Of a DNA stretch of 64,000 nucleotides, positions 1 to 8,784 are shown in pieces (position 1 is the first letter of the stretch; every line of letters starts with the position of its first letter). The DNA comes from Streptomyces sp. NBC_01351. GTDB lineage: Bacteria > Actinomycetota > Actinomycetes > Streptomycetales > Streptomycetaceae. The position numbers and the translations under genes were made by a program. Under the pieces are notes generated by a model. It was not told where the DNA came from and ran no database searches. It worked only from the letters and a program-made list of their open reading frames with translations. Location: assembly GCF_036237315.1 (NCBI RefSeq), contig NZ_CP108356.1:2414501-2478500 (forward strand). The letters run 5' to 3'.

Positions 1-1
1 C

Positions 2-607
2 CTGCTGGGACTCGCCCTGACGACCTGGCAGGTCCTGGTCTCGGGCCCGCTGCTCACGCCGGACGAGAACCTCAGCCGCGCCCTGGTCGGCACGGTCCCC
101 GACGCCGTCTCCGATCGCCTCTCCGACCTCGGCAACGTCCCGGTCGCCGTACCGGTCCTGGCCCTGGCGATGGCGTACGCCGTCCGGCGCTCCCGCGCCT
201 GGGCCCCGGCGCTGACCGCGGGCCTGGCGATGATCCTGGTCCCGGCCGTGGTCGTGCCGCTGAAGGAGTGGACCGCCCGCCCGGGCCCCCTGGAGCCCTG
301 GGCCGCCGGCTACTACCCCTCGGGCCACACCGCCACCGCCGCCGTCGCCTACATCGGCGCGGCCCTGCTGATCGGCCCGTACGCCCGTCGCGGGTGGCCG
401 ATGGCCACCGCCCTCGTCCTGACGGGCGCCACGGCCACCGGCCTGATCCTGCGCGGCTGGCACTGGCCCCTGGACGTACTGGCCAGCTGTTTCCTGTGCA
501 CGCCCCTGCTGATGGCCGTCGCAGGGGCCGTGCGCCGTACTGTCGGACCGCCCGGACGGTGGTTCAGCCGGCCGCGCTCCCGAAGTATCCGTCGAAGTTC
601 CGGCTGA
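2..607 (+). CDS. PAP2-family membrane phosphatase (5' truncated)
   Basis: The reading frame is open from the window edge, so the N-terminus is missing. The visible part carries the three phosphatidic acid phosphatase type 2 signatures: a KEWTARP stretch, a PSGH motif in YYPSGHTATA, and RGWHWPLD with the catalytic His and Asp. Hydrophobic segments lie between and after them. The family dephosphorylates lipid phosphates or polyprenyl pyrophosphates at the membrane; the substrate here is unknown. The last 44 bases overlap the 3' end of the convergent chitinase gene, so the Arg/Ser-rich tail (RSRSIRRSSG) is written on the antisense strand of the chitinase C-terminus. Confidence 0.85.
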   Translation: MLGLALTTWQVLVSGPLLTPDENLSRALVGTVPDAVSDRLSDLGNVPVAVPVLALAMAYAVRRSRAWAPALTAGLAMILVPAVVVPLKEWTARPGPLEPWAAGYYPSGHTATAAVAYIGAALLIGPYARRGWPMATALVLTGATATGLILRGWHWPLDVLASCFLCTPLLMAVAGAVRRTVGPPGRWFSRPRSRSIRRSSG

Positions 608-2378
608 ACTCCCAGCCGCCGAAGCGGTCCCAGTTGATCGACCAGGTCATCAGGCCGCGCAGGCCGGGCCAGGTGCCGTGGGTCTGGTAGCTGCCGCAGT
701 TCGTCTTCTTCGTCAGGCAGTCCAGGGCCTTGTTCACCTCGGCGGGGGCGGTGTGGCCGTTCCCCGCGTTGGTCGTGGCCGGCAGGCCCACGGCGACCTG
801 GTCCGGGCGCAGCGCCGGGAACACCCGGGCGGTGTTGCCGGCCACCGGGAAGCCCGTGAGCAGCATGTCGGTCATGGCGATGTGGAAGTCGGCGCCGCCC
901 ATGGAGTGGTACTGGTTGTCGAGGCCCATGATCGGGCCCGAGTTGTAGTCCTGGATGTGCAGCAGGGTGAGGTCGTCCCGCAGGGCGTGGATGACCGGCA
1001 GGTAGGCGCCGGCGCGCGGGTCCTGGCCGCCCCAGGGGCCGGAGCCGTAGTACTGGTAGCCCAGCTGGACGAAGAAGGTCTCGGGGGCCATGGTCAGGAC
1101 GAAGTCCGGGCCGTACCTGGCCTTCAGCGTCTTGACCGCGGAGATCAGGTTGACGATCACCGGGGTGGTCGGGGCCCGGAAGTCGGTGTCCCCGGTGGCC
1201 AGGGAGAGGGAGTGGCCCTCGAAGTCGATGTCGAGGCCGTCGAGGCCGTACTCGTCGACGATCTTGCCGACGGAGGAGACGAAGGCGTCGCGGGCGGTCG
1301 TGGTCCCGAGCTGGACCTGGCCGTTCTGGCCGCCGATCGAGATCAGCACCTTCTTGCCGGCGGCCTGCTTGGCCTTGATTGCCGCCTTGAACTCGGCCTC
1401 CGACTCCACGTTCGGGCACTCCGCCACCGGGCAGAGCCGGAAGCGGATGTCACCGGAGGTCACCGACGTCGGTTCGCCGAAGGCGAGGTTGATGACGTCC
1501 CAGGAGGCGGGTACGTCGGCCATCCGGAGGTAGCCGGAGCCGTTGGCGAAGCTCGCGTGGAGGTAGCCGACGAGCGCGTGCGCGGGGAGGCCACCGCCGC
1601 CACCACCGCCGCCGCTCGTGGTGGTCGCGGTGACGGGGGCGCTCTTCGGGGACTCGCCGGCCGCGTTCACCGCGCCGAGCCGGAAGGTGTACGTGGTGGA
1701 GGCCGCGAGGCCGGTCACCGCGGCCGACGCGGAGGTGACGGGGAACGGCGCGGCGCCGTCCCGGTACACGGTGTACGAGGTGGCCCCGGGCACCGCGGTC
1801 CAGGACAGGGAGATCGCGCTCGACGAGGTCGCGGAGGCCGTCAGGCCGGTGGGGGCCGCGGGGGGCTGGGGCCGGCCGGGGCCGCCCGGGTCCGGTCCGA
1901 CCAGGGTGAGGTCATCGGTGAAGTGGGCGGGCCGGCCGTACCAGCCGTGGGTGTGGACGGTCACGGAAGTGGTCGACGGGCCGGTGCGGAAGGTGGTCGT
2001 GAGCTGCTTCCAGGCGCCCGCGCTCTGTGTCCAGGTGGACGCGTCGGCGGTGCCGGTGCCGGTCGCGCCGAGGTACACGTACGCGCCCTGCACCCACGCG
2101 CTCAGCGTGTACGCCGAGTCGGGCTTGACGGTGACGGCCTGGGAGCAACGGGCGTTGTCCTGGCCGGCGGGGGTGGCCTTGAGGGCGGAACTCCCGCCGT
2201 GTACGGGGGTGGTGACGGTGGCTCCGCTGCCCGCCGAGCAGCTCCAGCCGTCGAGGCCGGCTTCGAAGCCGCCGTTGCGGATCAGGTCGGCGTCGGCCGC
2301 CGCGGCCGGCGGGCCCGCGGCGAGGAAGCCGGCCACCGCGAGCGCGACGGCCGTGACGAGGGACATGGCTCTGCGCAC
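564..2378 (-). CDS. Secreted GH18 chitinase with carbohydrate-binding and FnIII domains
   Basis: The protein has 604 residues: a Sec signal peptide (about 1-28), an N-terminal galactose-binding-like module (about 30-160), a fibronectin type III domain (about 175-252), a Gly8 linker, and a GH18 catalytic domain to the C-terminus. The catalytic DxxDxDxE motif is DGLDIDFE, with proton donor near Glu387. GH18 enzymes cleave beta-1,4 chitin bonds with retention. I chose the GTG at 2378 because GGAGG lies five bases upstream and it gives a proper signal peptide; an ATG four codons further in is the alternative. A DasR-type palindrome sits in the promoter. The 3' end overlaps the PAP2 gene. Confidence 0.95.
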   Translation of the reverse strand: MRRAMSLVTAVALAVAGFLAAGPPAAAADADLIRNGGFEAGLDGWSCSAGSGATVTTPVHGGSSALKATPAGQDNARCSQAVTVKPDSAYTLSAWVQGAYVYLGATGTGTADASTWTQSAGAWKQLTTTFRTGPSTTSVTVHTHGWYGRPAHFTDDLTLVGPDPGGPGRPQPPAAPTGLTASATSSSAISLSWTAVPGATSYTVYRDGAAPFPVTSASAAVTGLAASTTYTFRLGAVNAAGESPKSAPVTATTTSGGGGGGGGLPAHALVGYLHASFANGSGYLRMADVPASWDVINLAFGEPTSVTSGDIRFRLCPVAECPNVESEAEFKAAIKAKQAAGKKVLISIGGQNGQVQLGTTTARDAFVSSVGKIVDEYGLDGLDIDFEGHSLSLATGDTDFRAPTTPVIVNLISAVKTLKARYGPDFVLTMAPETFFVQLGYQYYGSGPWGGQDPRAGAYLPVIHALRDDLTLLHIQDYNSGPIMGLDNQYHSMGGADFHIAMTDMLLTGFPVAGNTARVFPALRPDQVAVGLPATTNAGNGHTAPAEVNKALDCLTKKTNCGSYQTHGTWPGLRGLMTWSINWDRFGGWEFSRNFDGYFGSAAG

Positions 2379-2428
2379 AACTGCCTCCGGGGCGTGGGGG
2401 GGATGGAGGGGGTCAGCGGCGCCCAAGA

Positions 2429-2453
2429 TGGTCCAGACCAATGCCCTTGTCAA
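2429..2453 (-). promoter_or_regulatory. Chitinase promoter with DasR-type (dre) palindrome
   Basis: The perfect-arm palindrome TGGTCCAGACCA occupies 2429-2440. It matches the TGGTC-two-base-GACCA core known for the GntR regulator DasR, which controls N-acetylglucosamine and chitin genes in streptomycetes. On the minus strand TTGACA at 2453-2448 looks like a -35 box, so the palindrome falls in the spacer to a weak -10-like CATCTT, a position suited to repression. The chitinase start is about 50 bases downstream. Binding by DasR is inferred from the motif and the gene's function. Confidence 0.75.
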
Positions 2454-2914
2454 GACCTCCGGCTCTCCCCCGCCACCACGCGTGCGGCCGCCTCGTGCAT
2501 CGCGAGCTCCAGCACCGCCGGGTCGGTGAGGGTTCCCTCGCCGTCCGGAAGCACCAGCCAGCGCACCCCGCCCGTCGCCCGGCCGGGATACGGGACCACG
2601 ATCCAGGTCCCGCGCCCTGCTCCCCGTACGCCCGTGCCGAGCCAGCGGGAGGCCGTGCCCGGGGGCACGAAGAAGCCCAGCCGCGAGTCGCCGAAGTCGG
2701 CGAGCACCGGGCCGGGCCGGTCGAGGAGCAGGTGCAGCACGTCGAGGGTGGGCTGCCCCAGCTCCCCGGGCAGGATCAGCACGTCCCAGCGCCGGCCGGC
2801 GGGCAGGAGGGTCACCCCCAGCGGGTTGCGCTCCCATTCGAACCGGCAGGCTTCGGGGTCGGGCGCCACCGATGCCAGCCATTCCACCGCCGTCTTGACT
2901 TCCGGGACAGCCAT
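2450..2914 (-). CDS. Conserved hypothetical protein, 154 aa
   Basis: I do not recognise a certain family. The protein is soluble, rich in Trp, Pro and Gly, and has no signal peptide or membrane segment. A weak resemblance to small bifunctional primase/polymerase N-terminal-like actinobacterial proteins is possible but not shown by any motif. ATG 2914 is preceded by GGAGG with seven bases of spacing, a good site for real expression. The gene lies between the chitinase promoter (its 3' end touches the -35 region) and the polyamine oxidase gene. Confidence 0.7.
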   Translation of the reverse strand: MAVPEVKTAVEWLASVAPDPEACRFEWERNPLGVTLLPAGRRWDVLILPGELGQPTLDVLHLLLDRPGPVLADFGDSRLGFFVPPGTASRWLGTGVRGAGRGTWIVVPYPGRATGGVRWLVLPDGEGTLTDPAVLELAMHEAAARVVAGESRRS

Positions 2915-3060
2915 CGCCCGGCCTCCGTTCCCTTGTCGGTGAGGTCCTCACCTGGGGAGAGCGGGGCCGGGCGCGGCTATGACGCGGGTTCGGCCGGTCC
3001 GAAGTGGTGAACTGGGTCACACGGTGATCGGCGTCGTGCGCCGGGGCGCGAGCGAGTGCC

Positions 3061-4476
3061 TCAGCTGTCGAAGCCGAGTCCGAGGCGGTCCATCATCTTC
3101 AGCCACAGGTTGCGGTGCCCGCCCCGGGCGTCCGCGCGGGCCAGCGACCACTTGGTGAGCGTGATCCCGGTCCACGCGAAGGGCTCCGGCGGGAACGGCA
3201 TCGGCTTGGAGCGGACCATCTCCAGCTTGGTGCGCTCGGTGGGGACGCCGTCCAGCAGGTCCAGCATCACGTCCGCGCCGAAGCGGGTGGCGCCCACCCC
3301 GAGCCCGGTGTACCCGGCGGCGTAGGCGACCTTCCCGGAGTGCGAGGTGCCGAAGAAGGCGGAGAAGCGCGAGCAGGTGTCGATCGCCCCGCCCCAGGCG
3401 TGGCTGAACTTCAGCCCCTCCAGCTGCGGAAAGGCCGTGAAGAAGTGCTCCGCGAGCTTGAGGTAGGTCTCGGGACGGTGGTCGTATTCGGAGTCGAGCT
3501 TCCCCCGGTAGGGGTAGATCGCGTCGTAGCCGCCCCACAGGATCCGGTTGTCCCGGGTGATCCGGAAGTAGTGGAACTGGTTGGCGCTGTCGCCGAGCCC
3601 CTGCCGGTTCTTCCAGCCGATGGCGGCCAGCTGCTCCTCGCTGAGCGGCTCGGTCATCAGCGCGTAGTCGTAGACCGGGACCGTGAAGGGGCGGATCCGC
3701 TTGACCAGCGACGGGAAGATGTTGGTGCCCAGGGCGACCCGGCGCGCGAGGATCGTGCCGTACGGGGTCTGGACGGTCATCCCGGAGCCGGCCGAGGCCA
3801 TCTTCAGGCCGCGGGTGTTCTCGTAGATCCGTACGCCGAGGCCCAGGCAGGCCTCCTTGAGGCCCCAGGCGAGCTTCGCCGGGTTGATCATCGCGACGCC
3901 GTCGCGGTCCCAGACGCCCGCGAGGAAGGTCGGGGAGTCGACCTCCGCGCGCACCGCGTCCTGGTCGAGGAACTCCGAGCCGCCGAGACCCGCGCGCTCG
4001 GCCTCCTGGTGGAGTTCCCTGAGCTCCTCGACCTGGTGCGGTTCGGTGGCCACGTCGATCTCGCCGGTGCGCTCGAAGTCGCAGTCGATGCCGTAGCGGG
4101 CGACCGCCTCCTCGATGGCGTCGAGGTTGCGGGCGCCGAGCTCCTCCAGCTTGGCGAGCTCCCCCGGCCAGCGGGCCAGCCCGTTGGCGAGTCCGTGGGT
4201 GAGGGAGGCGGCGCAGAAGCCGCCGTTGCGGCCGGAGGCGGCCCAGCCCGCCTCCTTGCTCTCGATCAGTACGACGTCCCGCTGCGGGTCCCGCTCCTTG
4301 GCGAGGAGCGCGGTCCACAGCCCGCTGTAGCCGCCGCCGATGACCAGCAGGTCGCACTTCTCGTCCGAGGTGAGCGAGGGCTGGGGGGCGGGCTTGCCGG
4401 GGTCGTCCAGCCAGTACGAGACCGGCTTCGCTTCGGAAAGGGATTTCGCAACACTACGCATGGCGACTGGGGCCAT
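3061..4476 (-). CDS. FAD-dependent amine oxidoreductase, PuuB-like
   Basis: This 471-residue DAO-family flavoprotein has an N-terminal dinucleotide-binding motif VIGGGYSGLWTA near residue 50 followed by the acidic strand end VVLIES. The C-terminal GYTGLGVGATRFGAD is the second FAD-binding stretch typical of glycine-oxidase and gamma-glutamylputrescine-oxidase relatives. Placement at the end of a polyamine import and aldehyde dehydrogenase block suggests oxidation of putrescine, its gamma-glutamyl derivative or a related amine. ATG 4476 was chosen because GGGAG lies about nine bases upstream; a TTG three codons earlier has no spacing from that site. Substrate is inferred from context. Confidence 0.85.
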   Translation of the reverse strand: MAPVAMRSVAKSLSEAKPVSYWLDDPGKPAPQPSLTSDEKCDLLVIGGGYSGLWTALLAKERDPQRDVVLIESKEAGWAASGRNGGFCAASLTHGLANGLARWPGELAKLEELGARNLDAIEEAVARYGIDCDFERTGEIDVATEPHQVEELRELHQEAERAGLGGSEFLDQDAVRAEVDSPTFLAGVWDRDGVAMINPAKLAWGLKEACLGLGVRIYENTRGLKMASAGSGMTVQTPYGTILARRVALGTNIFPSLVKRIRPFTVPVYDYALMTEPLSEEQLAAIGWKNRQGLGDSANQFHYFRITRDNRILWGGYDAIYPYRGKLDSEYDHRPETYLKLAEHFFTAFPQLEGLKFSHAWGGAIDTCSRFSAFFGTSHSGKVAYAAGYTGLGVGATRFGADVMLDLLDGVPTERTKLEMVRSKPMPFPPEPFAWTGITLTKWSLARADARGGHRNLWLKMMDRLGLGFDS

Positions 4477-4518
4477 GTCTTCCAACTCCCTACGGAACTG
4501 ATGACGTGCGTTTCCGAA

Positions 4519-5325
4519 CTACTTCGGTTGTGCCTTCTTGCGGCGGTTGCCGACCATCTGGCCGGCGAGGACCACCAGCACCGCGATGACGAACATCGCC
4601 GTGCCGATGACGTTGATCTGTACAGGCGTACCGCGCTGCGCCGATCCCCACACGAACATGGGGAAGGTGACGGTGTTGCCCGAGTTGAAGTTGGTGATGA
4701 TGAAGTCGTCGAACGAGAGCGCGAAGGAGAGCAGCGCGCCCGCCGCGATACCGGGTGCGGCGATCGGCAGGGTGACCCGTACGAAGGTCTGCACCGGGCC
4801 CGCGTAGAGGTCTCGGGCGGCTTCCTCCAGGCGCGGGTCCATGGACAGTACACGCGCCTTGACGGCGGCGACGACGAAGCTGAGGCAGAACATGATGTGG
4901 GCGATCAGGATCGTCCAGAAGCCCAGCTGGATGCCCATGTTGAGGAAGAGCGCGAGCAGCGAGGCCGCCATCACGATCTCGGGCATGGCCATGGGCAGGA
5001 AGATCAGCGAGTTGACCGCGCCGCGCGCCTTGAAGCGGTAGCGGACCAGCGCGAAGGCGATCGCCGTCCCCAGTGCGGTCGCCGCGAGGGTGGACCACAG
5101 GGCGATCTGGAGCGAGAGCGAGAGCGAGCCGCACATGTCGGCGACCCCGCACGGGTCCTTCCACGCGTCGAGCGAGAACTCCTGCCAGGAGTAGTTGAAC
5201 CGCCCGGTGGGGTTGTTGAAGGAGAAGACGGTGACGACGACGTTCGGCAGGATCATGTACGCGAGCGTGCCGAGGCCGGCGATGACCACGAGATGGCGCC
5301 GCAGCCAGGTGAGGGGATTGCGCAT
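4519..5325 (-). CDS. potC: Polyamine-type ABC transporter permease, PotC-like
   Basis: This 268-residue inner-membrane permease has about six hydrophobic segments and the EAA-loop region near EEAARDLYAGPVQTFVRVT, where the ATPase docks. Its start codon overlaps the stop of the upstream permease by one base (TGATG), so the two are translationally coupled. It completes a PotABC-like importer with the genes between 5.3 and 8.7 kb. Putrescine or spermidine is the likely substrate, given the dehydrogenases and amine oxidase in the same block; other PotC-family substrates are possible. Confidence 0.9.
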   Translation of the reverse strand: MRNPLTWLRRHLVVIAGLGTLAYMILPNVVVTVFSFNNPTGRFNYSWQEFSLDAWKDPCGVADMCGSLSLSLQIALWSTLAATALGTAIAFALVRYRFKARGAVNSLIFLPMAMPEIVMAASLLALFLNMGIQLGFWTILIAHIMFCLSFVVAAVKARVLSMDPRLEEAARDLYAGPVQTFVRVTLPIAAPGIAAGALLSFALSFDDFIITNFNSGNTVTFPMFVWGSAQRGTPVQINVIGTAMFVIAVLVVLAGQMVGNRRKKAQPK

Positions 5326-6254
5326 CAGACCAGGTCCTCCGTTCCCGCTCGGCGGATGTAGACGGTGACCATGATCAGCACGATGGCCATGAGGATGAAG
5401 GACAGCGCGGCCGCCGTCGGGTAGTCGAGGATCCGCAGGTACTGCGACTGGATGACGTTGCCGATCATCCGGGTGTCCGTGGAGCCGAGCAGTTCGGCGT
5501 TCACGTAGTCGCCGCTCGCCGGGATGAAGGTGAGCAGGGTCCCGGAGACCACGCCCGGCATGGAGAGCGGGAAGGTCACCTTGCGGAAGACCGTGGCGGG
5601 CTTCGCGTACAGGTCCCCGGCCGCCTCGTGGAGGCGGGTGTCGATGCGCTCCAGCGAGGAGTACAGCGGCAGGATCATGAAGGGGAGGAAGTTGTACGTC
5701 AGACCGCAGACCACCGCGAGCGGCGTGGCCAGCACCCGGTCGCCCTCGGTCATGCCGAGCCAGCTGGTGACGTCGAGGAAGCCGACCTTGTTGAGGACGT
5801 CGACCACCGGGCCGCCGTCGGCCAGGATCGTCTTCCAGGCCAGCGTGCGGATCAGGAAGCTGGTGAAGAACGGGGCGATGACCAGCACCAGCAGCAGGTT
5901 GCGCCAGCGGCCGGCTTTGAAGGCGATCAGGTAGGCCAGCGGGTACCCGAGCAGCAGGCACAGCGCGGTGGCGGTGCCGGCGTACAGCAGGGAGCGCAGG
6001 AACTGCGGGTAGTACTCGGTGAAGGCGTCCCAGTAGGTCTGGAAGTGCCAGGTGACCTGGAAGCCCTCTTCGAGGGAGCCCGTCTGCACCGAGGTGGAGG
6101 CCTGGTAGACCATCGGCAGCACGAAGAAGACCAGCAGCCACAGGATGCCGGGGAGCAGCAGCCAGTACGGGACCAGCCGCTTGCGCACCGACGGCTTGTG
6201 CACCGGGGGTCCGGCCGGGGCGGGCGCCTGGGGCGGCGCAGCAGTGGCGGTCAC
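5325..6254 (-). CDS. potB: Polyamine-type ABC transporter permease, PotB-like
   Basis: The 309-residue protein has a Pro/Ala-rich cytoplasmic N-terminus (about 1-30) and then about six membrane segments. The EAA loop reads HEAAGDLYAKPATVFRKVT. It pairs with the PotC-like permease to form the transport channel. Its ATG overlaps the end of the ATPase gene by four bases (ATGA), and its stop overlaps the next ATG, so stoichiometry is probably set by coupled translation. Confidence 0.9.
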   Translation of the reverse strand: MTATAAPPQAPAPAGPPVHKPSVRKRLVPYWLLLPGILWLLVFFVLPMVYQASTSVQTGSLEEGFQVTWHFQTYWDAFTEYYPQFLRSLLYAGTATALCLLLGYPLAYLIAFKAGRWRNLLLVLVIAPFFTSFLIRTLAWKTILADGGPVVDVLNKVGFLDVTSWLGMTEGDRVLATPLAVVCGLTYNFLPFMILPLYSSLERIDTRLHEAAGDLYAKPATVFRKVTFPLSMPGVVSGTLLTFIPASGDYVNAELLGSTDTRMIGNVIQSQYLRILDYPTAAALSFILMAIVLIMVTVYIRRAGTEDLV

Positions 6255-7399
6255 GCGCTCTCCTCGACGGTCTCGATGCCCGCGTCTATGTCCTGGGCCG
6301 CATCCAGGCCGAAGGTGTGCTCCGGGTTCCAGTGCAGGATCACCTCGGCGCCCGGCACCAGGCGGGCGTCCCGCTCGATGTTCTGGGCGTAGACCTCCAG
6401 CTCAGGGCAGACCGGGCTGTCGATCACGTACTGGGTGGAGACGCCGATGAAGGAGGAGGCGACGATGCGGCCGGAGAGCTTGTTGCGGCCGGCGGCGATG
6501 GTGTGTTCCTCGTCGGCGTGGACCAGGGAGATCTTCTCGGGGCGCACTCCGACCAGCAGCTTCCCGCCGGCCTTGGGCGTGGTCGCGCAGCGGGCGGCCG
6601 GCAGGTGCAGCTTCGCCCCGGAGGCGGCGACCACCACGTCGGAGCCGGCGGACTCCACCGCGGCCTCGATGAGGTTGGAGGTGCCGAGGAAGTTGGCGAC
6701 GAAGGTGGTGCCCGGGTTCTCGTACAGCTCGGCGGGGGCGCCCAGCTGCTCGACGCGGCCGCCGTTCATCACGGCGACCGTGTCGGCCATCGTCATGGCC
6801 TCCTCCTGGTCGTGCGTGACGTGCACGAAGGTGATGCCGACCTCGGTCTGGATCCGCTTGAGCTCCAGCTGCATCTGACGGCGCAGCTTGAGGTCGAGCG
6901 CGCCGAGCGGCTCGTCGAGGAGGAGCACCTGCGGGTGGTTGATCAGGGCGCGGGCGACGGCGACGCGCTGCTGCTGGCCGCCCGAGAGCTGGTGCGGCTT
7001 CTTGCCGGCCTGCTCGCCGAGCTGGACCAGCTCCAGCATGTCGTCGACCTGCTTCTTGACCGACTTGATGCCGCGGCGGCGCAGGCCGAAGGCGACGTTC
7101 TCGTAGATGCTCAGGTGCGGGAACAGCGCGTAGCTCTGGAAGACCGTGTTGACCGGGCGCTTGTACGGCGGGAGGTGCGTGACCTCCCGGTCGCCGAGGT
7201 GAACCGTTCCTGTGGAGGGATCCTCCAGGCCGGCGATCATGCGCAGGGTGGTGGTCTTGCCGCAGCCCGAGGCGCCGAGCAGGGCGAAGAAGGAGCCCTG
7301 GGGGATGGTGAGGTCCAGCGGGTGCACGGCGGTGAAGGAGCCGTAGTGCTTGCTGATCCCGGAGAGGCGGACGTCGCCGCCCTCGGTCTTGTCAGTCAT
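6251..7399 (-). CDS. potA: Polyamine-type ABC transporter ATPase, PotA-like
   Basis: The 382-residue ATPase has Walker [10 protein letters not shown] at about 42-50, signature LSGGQQQR, Walker [12 protein letters not shown] and the H-loop in [11 protein letters not shown]-terminal TOBE-like domain of about 120 residues is typical of the PotA/CysA/MalK group. It energises the PotBC permeases encoded directly downstream. I chose ATG 7399; a TTG twelve codons earlier is open but less convincing. It lies 64 bases after the binding-protein gene, as part of one minus-strand operon. Confidence 0.92.
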   Translation of the reverse strand: MTDKTEGGDVRLSGISKHYGSFTAVHPLDLTIPQGSFFALLGASGCGKTTTLRMIAGLEDPSTGTVHLGDREVTHLPPYKRPVNTVFQSYALFPHLSIYENVAFGLRRRGIKSVKKQVDDMLELVQLGEQAGKKPHQLSGGQQQRVAVARALINHPQVLLLDEPLGALDLKLRRQMQLELKRIQTEVGITFVHVTHDQEEAMTMADTVAVMNGGRVEQLGAPAELYENPGTTFVANFLGTSNLIEAAVESAGSDVVVAASGAKLHLPAARCATTPKAGGKLLVGVRPEKISLVHADEEHTIAAGRNKLSGRIVASSFIGVSTQYVIDSPVCPELEVYAQNIERDARLVPGAEVILHWNPEHTFGLDAAQDIDAGIETVEESA

Positions 7400-7463
7400 G
7401 GATGGGTCCCGGGGGTGGGTAGGCGGAGAGGACAAGGGAAGGGGTCGCGGCGTGGGGCGACGG

Positions 7464-8714
7464 CTAAGCGCCGATCAGCTTGGCGAACTTCTCCTCGTAC
7501 GCCGTCTCTTCCTCGCTGGTGAGGGAGCGGAAGGCGTGGGACTTGGCGGTCATCGCCTTGTCCGGGACGATCAGCGTGTTGTCGGCGAGCTCGGGGTCGA
7601 TCTTCGCGAGCTCGTCCTTGACTCCCTCGACGGGGCACACGTAGCTGATGTAGGCGGCCAGCTGGGCGGCGACGGGGAGCTCGTAGTAGTAGTCGATGAG
7701 CTTCTCGGCGTTGGCCTTGTGCCGGGCCTTGGCCGGGACCAGCAGATTGTCGCTGGAGGTGATGTAACCGGCGGCGGGGATGGCGAACTTGATGTCCGGG
7801 TTGTCGGCCTGCAGCTGGATGACGTCACCGGCCCACGCGAGGCAGGCGGCGAGGTCGCCCTTGTCGAGGTCGGCGGTGTAGTCGTTGCCCGTGAAGCGGC
7901 GGATCTGCTTCTTGTCCACCCCCTTCTGGAGCCGGCCGACGGCCTCGTCGAAGTCGGCAGTGGTGAAGGAGGCCGGGTCCTTGCCCTGGTCGAGCAGGGT
8001 CATGCCGACGCTGTCGCGCATCTCGGTGAGGAAGCCGACCCGGCCCTTGAGGGTGGGGTCGTCGAGCATCTGGGTGACCGAGTCGACCTTCTTGCCGCCC
8101 GTCGCCTTCTCGTTGTAGGCGATGACGGTGGAGATGCCGGTCCAGGGGTAGCTGTACGCCCGTCCCGGGTCCCAGTCGGGGCTGCGGAACTGCGGGGACA
8201 GGTTGGCGTACGCGTGCGGGAGGTGCGAGGGGTCCAGCTTCTGCGCCCAGCCGAGGCGGATGATGCGGGCGGCGAGCCAGTCCGTGACGACGATCAGGTC
8301 GCGGCCGGTGTCCTGGCCGGCCGCGAGCTGCGGTTTGATCTTGCCGAAGAACTCGACGTTGTCGTTGATGTCCTCGGTGTACTTGACCTCGATCCCGGTC
8401 CGCTTGGCGAACTCCTCCAGGGTGGGACGCGACTTCTCGTCCTCGCTGGTGTCCATGTACTCGGTCCAGTTGGAGAAGTTGATCTCCTTCTCCGTGGCCG
8501 AGTGGTCGTCGGACGCCACTGCCGCGTTCCCCTCGCGCTTGGCGGGCGGGATACCGCACGCGGCAAGGGTGGACAGGCCGCCGAGGGTGAGCGCTCCGAC
8601 ACCGGAGGCGCGCAGCAGCGAGCGGCGCGTGAGGGCGCCGCGGCCACTGGTGAGGCTGCGCCGCATCGCGGCGAGTTGCGCCTCCGAGAGGCGGTCGGGC
8701 TCGAACTGCTCCAT
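7464..8714 (-). CDS. potD: Spermidine/putrescine-binding lipoprotein, PotD-like (copy 1)
   Basis: The 416-residue extracellular binding protein starts with a long n-region followed by twin arginines (LTRRSLLRASG) and a lipobox ending LAAC at about residue 54, so Tat export and lipid anchoring are likely. The mature part shows the PotD fold with FSNWTEYMD near its start and RRFTGNDYTADLDKGD in the middle. It is the first subunit gene of the importer and lies about 70 bases after the dehydrogenase gene. A paralogue is encoded at 19.8-21.0 kb. Confidence 0.92.
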   Translation of the reverse strand: MEQFEPDRLSEAQLAAMRRSLTSGRGALTRRSLLRASGVGALTLGGLSTLAACGIPPAKREGNAAVASDDHSATEKEINFSNWTEYMDTSEDEKSRPTLEEFAKRTGIEVKYTEDINDNVEFFGKIKPQLAAGQDTGRDLIVVTDWLAARIIRLGWAQKLDPSHLPHAYANLSPQFRSPDWDPGRAYSYPWTGISTVIAYNEKATGGKKVDSVTQMLDDPTLKGRVGFLTEMRDSVGMTLLDQGKDPASFTTADFDEAVGRLQKGVDKKQIRRFTGNDYTADLDKGDLAACLAWAGDVIQLQADNPDIKFAIPAAGYITSSDNLLVPAKARHKANAEKLIDYYYELPVAAQLAAYISYVCPVEGVKDELAKIDPELADNTLIVPDKAMTAKSHAFRSLTSEEETAYEEKFAKLIGA

Positions 8715-8784
8715 GCGCTGTGCCCTTTCGGGAGGTGTACCGCTGGTCAGGCGGTGGGCCCACGCGGCGGTAGCCGCAGATGGT

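Noticed and set aside
678..2942. Long plus-strand frame opposite the chitinase, and many similar long frames throughout
   Set aside because: High GC makes long open frames on the opposite strand common. They lack ribosome sites, family motifs and sensible composition.
564..3020. A single 818-residue frame covering the chitinase and 640 bases upstream
   Set aside because: The upstream part is antisense to a better-supported gene (2450-2914) and crosses the promoter and DasR-like site; the signal peptide begins at 2378.
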